Below, piece after piece: positions 48,797-53,130 of a stretch of 53,130 nt of DNA. The notes beneath the pieces are model-generated. The model made no database searches. It was not told the origin of the DNA and saw only the letters and a program-made list of their open reading frames with translations. Position numbers and translations under genes: made by a program. Each line of letters opens with the position of its first letter. Position 1 is the stretch's first letter. Source of the stretch: JAAYDY01 sp964500225 (lineage in GTDB: Bacteria; Planctomycetota; Phycisphaerae; FEN-1346; JAACEH01); contig CAZCOA010000018.1 in NCBI GenBank assembly GCA_964500225.1, positions 1 through 53,130 on the forward strand, written 5' to 3'.

Positions 48797-49891
48797 ATGG
48801 GGCCGACCACGATGGCGAAGCGAAAACCCTGGGGACTGTTCCTGGCGATCATGGCAGTCGTCGTGCTGCTGGCGGTCATCATGTACGTTCCCCTGCTGGG
48901 CGGCGGCACGGCCGCCTTCGCCGCCACGTCGCCCCTAGCCCGCATGGCCATCCTGACCATCGTCATCGGCTGCGCGCTGCTGGGGCTGATCGCCCTGCGA
49001 CTGAGACGTCTTACCGAGCGGCCGCATCCTCCTCTGCACAAGGTCTGGTCCGATGAGGGCGGCACCGCCGCCGTCGAAATGCTGCTGGCTTTGCCTTTTG
49101 TCCTGGGCATTCTGCTGATGCTGGTCCAGGCCGCGCTGATGTGGAACGACAACATGCTCATGCACCACGCCGGCTTCGCGACAGCCCGGGCTGCCCTGAC
49201 CATCGTTCGCAGCAGCGTGCCCGAGTCGGGCGAGGAAGAACGGATGGTCTTTAACGACGGTGCCGTCTTCGCCGACTATCCCTTGGCCAATCCGCCCGGT
49301 CCGCCGTCGATCAAAATGCCGCGCATCCGCCGTGCCGCCGCCCTGGCCCTGATTCCCGTCAGCGGCGAGCTCTCGACCAGCGTGATCGACGATCCCGAAA
49401 TGACTGGCACGGAGATCGCCGACGCCGTGCGGCTCGCGATGGTCAGCGCCGGCGGCGATCCCGACCAGCCGTGGATCAACCACATCACCCGCCGCTTCGC
49501 TTACGCCTGGCACTACACCGAGGTGGACATTCGCCGTCCGTGGCACTGGCAGTTCGACGAGCCCCAGAGAGGCGAGAACTGCCCGCGGCGGGCTTCGCTT
49601 CGAGGCGACTGGAATCCGATGTTACCAAGTCAGTACAATTACATCCCGTTCTGTCCCTGGATACCGGGCTGCATGGATTTCGCCCGCTGGGAGGAAATAC
49701 AGGTTCGCCTGAAGTACCGTTATGAACTGAGCATTCCCTATGCGAACCGCATCTTCAACATGCTGTCGTCGGCCATTTATGAGGACGTGACCCCCGACAC
49801 GGGGCGGCGAATCATCTTGACGGACGTAGAGATCTACACGCCGTTCAGGTCGGACGAGATCGAAAGCGATAGGGCGCGGTACGCGCCGTGA
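48797..49891 (+). CDS. TadE-like pseudopilin/assembly protein
   Basis: A 364-residue protein with two N-terminal membrane helices (about 11-36 and 45-70). The TadE motif follows (DEGGTAAVEMLLALPFVLGILLMLVQAALMWND) and then a long extracytoplasmic part. TadE proteins normally begin at this motif; the extra two-helix segment before it is unusual. The start is not marked by a good ribosome site; ATG 48797 or 48812 are both possible. Its neighbours (TadV before, TadG-like after the kinase) support the assignment. Confidence 0.75.
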   Translation: MGPTTMAKRKPWGLFLAIMAVVVLLAVIMYVPLLGGGTAAFAATSPLARMAILTIVIGCALLGLIALRLRRLTERPHPPLHKVWSDEGGTAAVEMLLALPFVLGILLMLVQAALMWNDNMLMHHAGFATARAALTIVRSSVPESGEEERMVFNDGAVFADYPLANPPGPPSIKMPRIRRAAALALIPVSGELSTSVIDDPEMTGTEIADAVRLAMVSAGGDPDQPWINHITRRFAYAWHYTEVDIRRPWHWQFDEPQRGENCPRRASLRGDWNPMLPSQYNYIPFCPWIPGCMDFARWEEIQVRLKYRYELSIPYANRIFNMLSSAIYEDVTPDTGRRIILTDVEIYTPFRSDEIESDRARYAP

Positions 49892-49950
49892 TCCGCGAGG
49901 TAACGGCTGTTCCTGCGGACGACATCGCCAACTGAAACACGGGAGAGACA

Positions 49951-52614
49951 ATGGCAGGAGAGTTCGTCACTCAGCTGCAACCCGGCATGAAGGTCGGCAA
50001 GTACCAGATCGTGTCGCTCGTGGCGACCGGCGGTATGGCCATGGTCTATAAGGCCTACGACAAGTCGCTCGACCGTTACGTGGCGATCAAGCAGATTGCG
50101 CCGAACCTTGCCGCCGATGCCAAGTTTCTCGAACGGTTCCGCCGCGAGGCCCAGGTCCTGGCCCGTCTCAGCCAGGGTCAGCAGAACGTCGTGGCCGTCT
50201 ATGAGCTGATCGAGGAGGGCGGCGGCCTGTTCATGGTCATGGAGTATGTCGAAGGCACGTCGCTGCAGTCGTTGATGGACCGTGGCCCGGCCAGCCTGAA
50301 CACCGGCCTGGGCATCTTGCTGAAGATCACACTCGGCCTCAAGGCCATTCACGCCCAGGGTATCGTCCACCGGGACCTGAAGCCCGACAACATCATGATC
50401 CAGCCGTCGGGCGGCGTGAAAATCGCCGATTTCGGCCTGATCGCCCGCACCGGCGGACGCACCAGCCTGCCCATGGGCACCACCCAGTACATGGCCCCCG
50501 AGATGTTCGCCGGCGGGGCCGTGGATTCTCGCGCGGACATCTACAGCCTCGGTTTTATGGCCTACCAGATGTTTGTCGGACCCGAGAAATTCCGCGAGCT
50601 GTTCCACGACATCCTCGCCGACGAGCAGAGCGCGAGCATCCGCTGGATGCACTGGCACAGTAACCCGCAACTGAAAGCCCCGAGCCTTCGCGAGGTGCAG
50701 CCCGGCATCCCGCCGTTGGTGGCCCGCATTGTCGAACGCATGATGGAGAAGGATGTCACGCGTCGCTTCGCCTCGGCCGACCAGATCATCAAGTGGCTGC
50801 GGCAGATTTTCGTCATGTACGTCCAGGGCAAGAGCGTCACCGAGGACGAGTCCGCCCGCATGGAACGGCAGGTGGACGAGGAAATCGACGACTCGGCGCC
50901 CACGGCCGACGGCCGCATCCCTCAGCGTCGCTCGTCGGGGACGACGCCTGCCGCATCGAGTGGGGCGGCCAAGACCGCACCATTGCCCAGACGCCGCTGG
51001 GGCACTTACGAATATATGAAGTACGGCGGCATCGCCCTCGGGGCACTTGTCCTCGTTGTGATCGTAATGGTCGTCGTCGGCAGCGTGCAGCAGCGAAAGC
51101 GTGCCGATCGCGCCGACGAACTAATGAACAAAGCCGAGAGCCACTACAAAGTGAAACAGTACGGCGACGCGGCCGCCCTCTATCACCAGGTGGCCGAGAG
51201 TACCGAGTTCCGCGGCCTTTCGGTGGTTCCGCGGGCCAGATTCATGAGCCTCATGGCTTCGGCCGAGGAGGCACGCGAGAAAAAGGATTACAGGCGGGCC
51301 GACGAGTTCTGGAAACAGGCCCGCGGGCTTATTGGCAGTAGCAGCGAGCTTCACGAGAAACATCGCAGCTTGGGTGAACGGATTCGCAACGAAGGCCGCT
51401 ATGACCAGTTGTACAAACAATACGTAGGCAGCATGGAGCGCGGCGACCTCCTGTCGGCCGAGGAAGTCGTCAGGGCGATGGTTGCCGAGGGCGTGGCTCC
51501 GGACCGCAGCCAGACTGAGGCGTGGCTGGCCGAAATCGCCACACGACGCGTCCAGAACGCCTTCCGCGAGGCCATTACCGCCGGCGACAAGGCTCGCGAC
51601 CGGGATGAGCTGACCGAGGCCAAAGCCCAATACGCCAGGGCCGAAGAAATCCTCACCAATTCGCCCACCCTCGTCGAAGAACGTCAGATTGTTCGCGGCA
51701 AAATGGACTCGCTGGAACGCTATGGGCAGATCAAGGCCGTCACGGTCGAGGCGGCCAAGGCCTTCGAGGAAAAACGCTGGGCCAGCGCAGCCGAGTTGTA
51801 CGGGCGGGTTCTCGACCTGCTGGACCCCGATTCCCGTGCGTCAAGACAGGATCTGGCTCGTCTGCGCGATGAGGCGAGCAGCAATGTCATGACGGAGCAG
51901 GCGGCGGGCTTGCTTGCTCAGGGCAGCGCCGACAGCACTCGTGAGGCCATTCGGCTGCTCGACGAGGCGCTGAAGCTGTGTCCCTCGAACAAGCAGGCGG
52001 TGCTCCTCAAACACGCCGCCTCAAGCAAGGAAGAGTACCAGACGCTTATGCAACAGGCCGACGCGGCTGAGCGCAAAGGCGAGTGGGCTGCCGCCGTCAG
52101 CCTCCTGGAACGGGCCAAGGCGAGTGGTGCGGTTGAAGTCGATGAAGCCAAGAGGAGGGAACTCGACCAGCGCATCGTACGCGACAGGAACAACGATCTG
52201 ATGAGCAAGGCCCGCAAGGCGGAGCAGGAAGGACGACTGGACGATGCCATCGAACTGGCCCGCGAGGTACAGAAGGGCAGTCCCGATGATCGCAACGTGC
52301 TGGCCTACATCCGCCGCCTGGAGCAGTTGATTCCGTATCGGCTGGCCGTCAAGACCGCTCGCGAGGCGCTCGAGAAAGGGGATTTCGCCACGGCCCGCCA
52401 GAAAGCCAAAGACGCAGTGAACCTGATGAACAGCGCCGAGGCGACGGAACTGGTCAAGGAGGTGGAGTACCGCGACTACTTTTCACGCGGAATGAACGCC
52501 TTCAACAGCCAGCGATATGCCGAGGCCAAGGGATATTTCGCCGTGGCCCTCGGCTACAAGGCGACCGACGAGGTCCGTGCGATGATCGAGAAGTGCGACC
52601 AGCATTCCCGGTAA
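49951..52614 (+). CDS. Ser/Thr protein kinase with membrane helix and TPR-like repeats
   Basis: An 887-residue membrane kinase (PknB-like). The kinase domain (15-285) has K47 in VAIKQI, catalytic HRDLKPDN (H140-N147), DFG (160-162) and YMAPEMF. The glycine loop reads VATGGMAMVYKA, where the first Gly of GxGxxG is Ala. A single membrane helix lies at about 359-379. The remaining 500 residues are charged helical repeats (TPR-like units, for example RADELMNKAESHYKVKQYGDAAALYHQV). The catalytic residues are intact, so it should be active. It lies between the TadE-like and TadG-like genes, which suggests it regulates this pilus. FHA partner proteins could read its marks. Confidence 0.92.
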   Translation: MAGEFVTQLQPGMKVGKYQIVSLVATGGMAMVYKAYDKSLDRYVAIKQIAPNLAADAKFLERFRREAQVLARLSQGQQNVVAVYELIEEGGGLFMVMEYVEGTSLQSLMDRGPASLNTGLGILLKITLGLKAIHAQGIVHRDLKPDNIMIQPSGGVKIADFGLIARTGGRTSLPMGTTQYMAPEMFAGGAVDSRADIYSLGFMAYQMFVGPEKFRELFHDILADEQSASIRWMHWHSNPQLKAPSLREVQPGIPPLVARIVERMMEKDVTRRFASADQIIKWLRQIFVMYVQGKSVTEDESARMERQVDEEIDDSAPTADGRIPQRRSSGTTPAASSGAAKTAPLPRRRWGTYEYMKYGGIALGALVLVVIVMVVVGSVQQRKRADRADELMNKAESHYKVKQYGDAAALYHQVAESTEFRGLSVVPRARFMSLMASAEEAREKKDYRRADEFWKQARGLIGSSSELHEKHRSLGERIRNEGRYDQLYKQYVGSMERGDLLSAEEVVRAMVAEGVAPDRSQTEAWLAEIATRRVQNAFREAITAGDKARDRDELTEAKAQYARAEEILTNSPTLVEERQIVRGKMDSLERYGQIKAVTVEAAKAFEEKRWASAAELYGRVLDLLDPDSRASRQDLARLRDEASSNVMTEQAAGLLAQGSADSTREAIRLLDEALKLCPSNKQAVLLKHAASSKEEYQTLMQQADAAERKGEWAAAVSLLERAKASGAVEVDEAKRRELDQRIVRDRNNDLMSKARKAEQEGRLDDAIELAREVQKGSPDDRNVLAYIRRLEQLIPYRLAVKTAREALEKGDFATARQKAKDAVNLMNSAEATELVKEVEYRDYFSRGMNAFNSQRYAEAKGYFAVALGYKATDEVRAMIEKCDQHSR

Positions 52615-52654
52615 TCGCGGCAACGCCCGGGCCGGAGCCCGGAGCAGGTGAGCC

Positions 52655-53130
52655 ATGCATGGAATTCTGGCACATGTGCGAAGCGAAGGATTGACGCTGC
52701 ACCGCGACCAGGACGGACAGGCCATCTTCCTCGGCGTGTTCTACTTCATGCTGCTGGCCTGCCTGGTCTTCCTGGTCATCAATAGCGGCGATATGGCGGT
52801 CCGAAAGATTGAAATGCAGAATGCCGCCGATGCCGCCTCCTATACGGGCTCGAGCTGGTACTGCCGCGGCCTGAACACGATCAGCATGTGCAACGTGGCC
52901 CAGACGCAGTTCATGTCGGTCATCGTCCTGCTGGATTCCCTTGAAACGGTAACGCCGGTTGCCGGAGCGATCATCGACGACCTGCTTGCCAACATCAGCG
53001 CCACGCCGCACGGCAGCAACGTCCCCAACGACGACCGCCTCAAGGACTGGCTCCTGGTAACCGACGCCGTCAAAGAGCAGCAGATGATCCGCACGCTCCA
53101 GAGGATGATCGACCGCGTGCCGATGGACGA
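52655..53130 (+). CDS. TadG-like protein (cut by the window edge)
   Basis: The 158 visible residues begin after AGGTGAG. A cytoplasmic segment leads to GQAIFLGVFYFMLLACLVFLVINSGD, a membrane helix typical of TadE/TadG-type proteins. The RKIEMQNAADAASYTGS segment that follows is a hallmark of TadG N-termini. The rest would normally be a long extracytoplasmic part; the frame stays open at base 53130, so the gene continues outside the window. Its place 40 bases after the kinase gene keeps the Tad locus together. Confidence 0.75.
   Translation, partial: MHGILAHVRSEGLTLHRDQDGQAIFLGVFYFMLLACLVFLVINSGDMAVRKIEMQNAADAASYTGSSWYCRGLNTISMCNVAQTQFMSVIVLLDSLETVTPVAGAIIDDLLANISATPHGSNVPNDDRLKDWLLVTDAVKEQQMIRTLQRMIDRVPMD

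Noticed and set aside
1..53130. tRNA, rRNA, CRISPR array, insertion sequence or prophage
   Set aside because: Intergenic regions were read for tRNA arm motifs, spaced direct repeats, transposase motifs and attachment-site duplications; none was seen. Gene order and composition are uniform, with no sign of recent insertion.

Overview
The window looks like a chromosomal piece of an anaerobic, high-GC bacterium, most likely from the Planctomycetota (Phycisphaerae-like) or a close PVC relative. This rests on a Ser/Thr kinase with long TPR-like repeats, a J-like protein with the PYRVWLGI start seen in planctomycete proteins, an FHA membrane protein, Tad-type secretion genes, and fermentative hydrogen enzymes. 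The assignment is inference. No rRNA, tRNA or CRISPR was seen.

Layout. (1) 1-703 holds no supported gene. (2) 704-14447 is one tightly packed hydrogen operon. A sigma70-type promoter overlaps a near-perfect Rex operator, followed by rex, the three subunits of an electron-bifurcating-type [FeFe]-hydrogenase (hydC, hydB, hydA), a histidine kinase whose input half is a second [FeFe]-hydrogenase-like H-cluster domain, a stand-alone receiver, a receiver-kinase protein, and the H-cluster maturation set hydE, hydG, an aspartase (aspA) and hydF. (3) 14594-26587 is a compact type II secretion / type IV pilus-like operon behind a textbook sigma54 promoter: secretin, lipoprotein, three pseudopilins, GspL/PilM-N-like and GspM/PilO-like proteins, a PilT-like ATPase, GspE and GspF. 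(4) 26694-30346 (minus strand) carries a lipid/diacylglycerol kinase homologue, kdsA, a cupin and a secreted glycosidase-like lipoprotein; a small membrane protein follows at 30463-30807. (5) 31059-31203 is a candidate small RNA with its own promoter and terminator. (6) 31444-39598 is a second energy module: a DNA-binding/PTS-EIIA fusion regulator directly followed by a six-gene membrane complex like hydrogenase-4. Its large subunit has lost all four Ni-Fe cysteines, so it fits the energy-converting hydrogenase-related (Ehr) group. (7) 39703-44560 holds an HU protein, a large secreted protein, the J-like protein, and an FHA membrane protein divergent from a lidless Hsp70. (8) 46490 to the right edge is a Tad-type locus: ATPase, two Flp-like pilins, prepilin peptidase, TadE-like and TadG-like proteins, with a Ser/Thr kinase in the middle.

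How the parts fit. Rex would sense NADH/NAD+ and release the hydrogen operon when NADH builds up. The HydABC-type enzyme would then dispose of electrons as H2 from NADH and reduced ferredoxin, while the H-cluster kinase may report H2 to the two receivers. The Ehr-like complex could couple ferredoxin or another carrier to ion movement across the membrane, possibly under carbon/nitrogen PTS control. The most unusual items are the H-cluster histidine kinase, the cysteine-free Hyf-like complex with its EIIA-linked regulator, the candidate small RNA, and the kinase inside the Tad locus.
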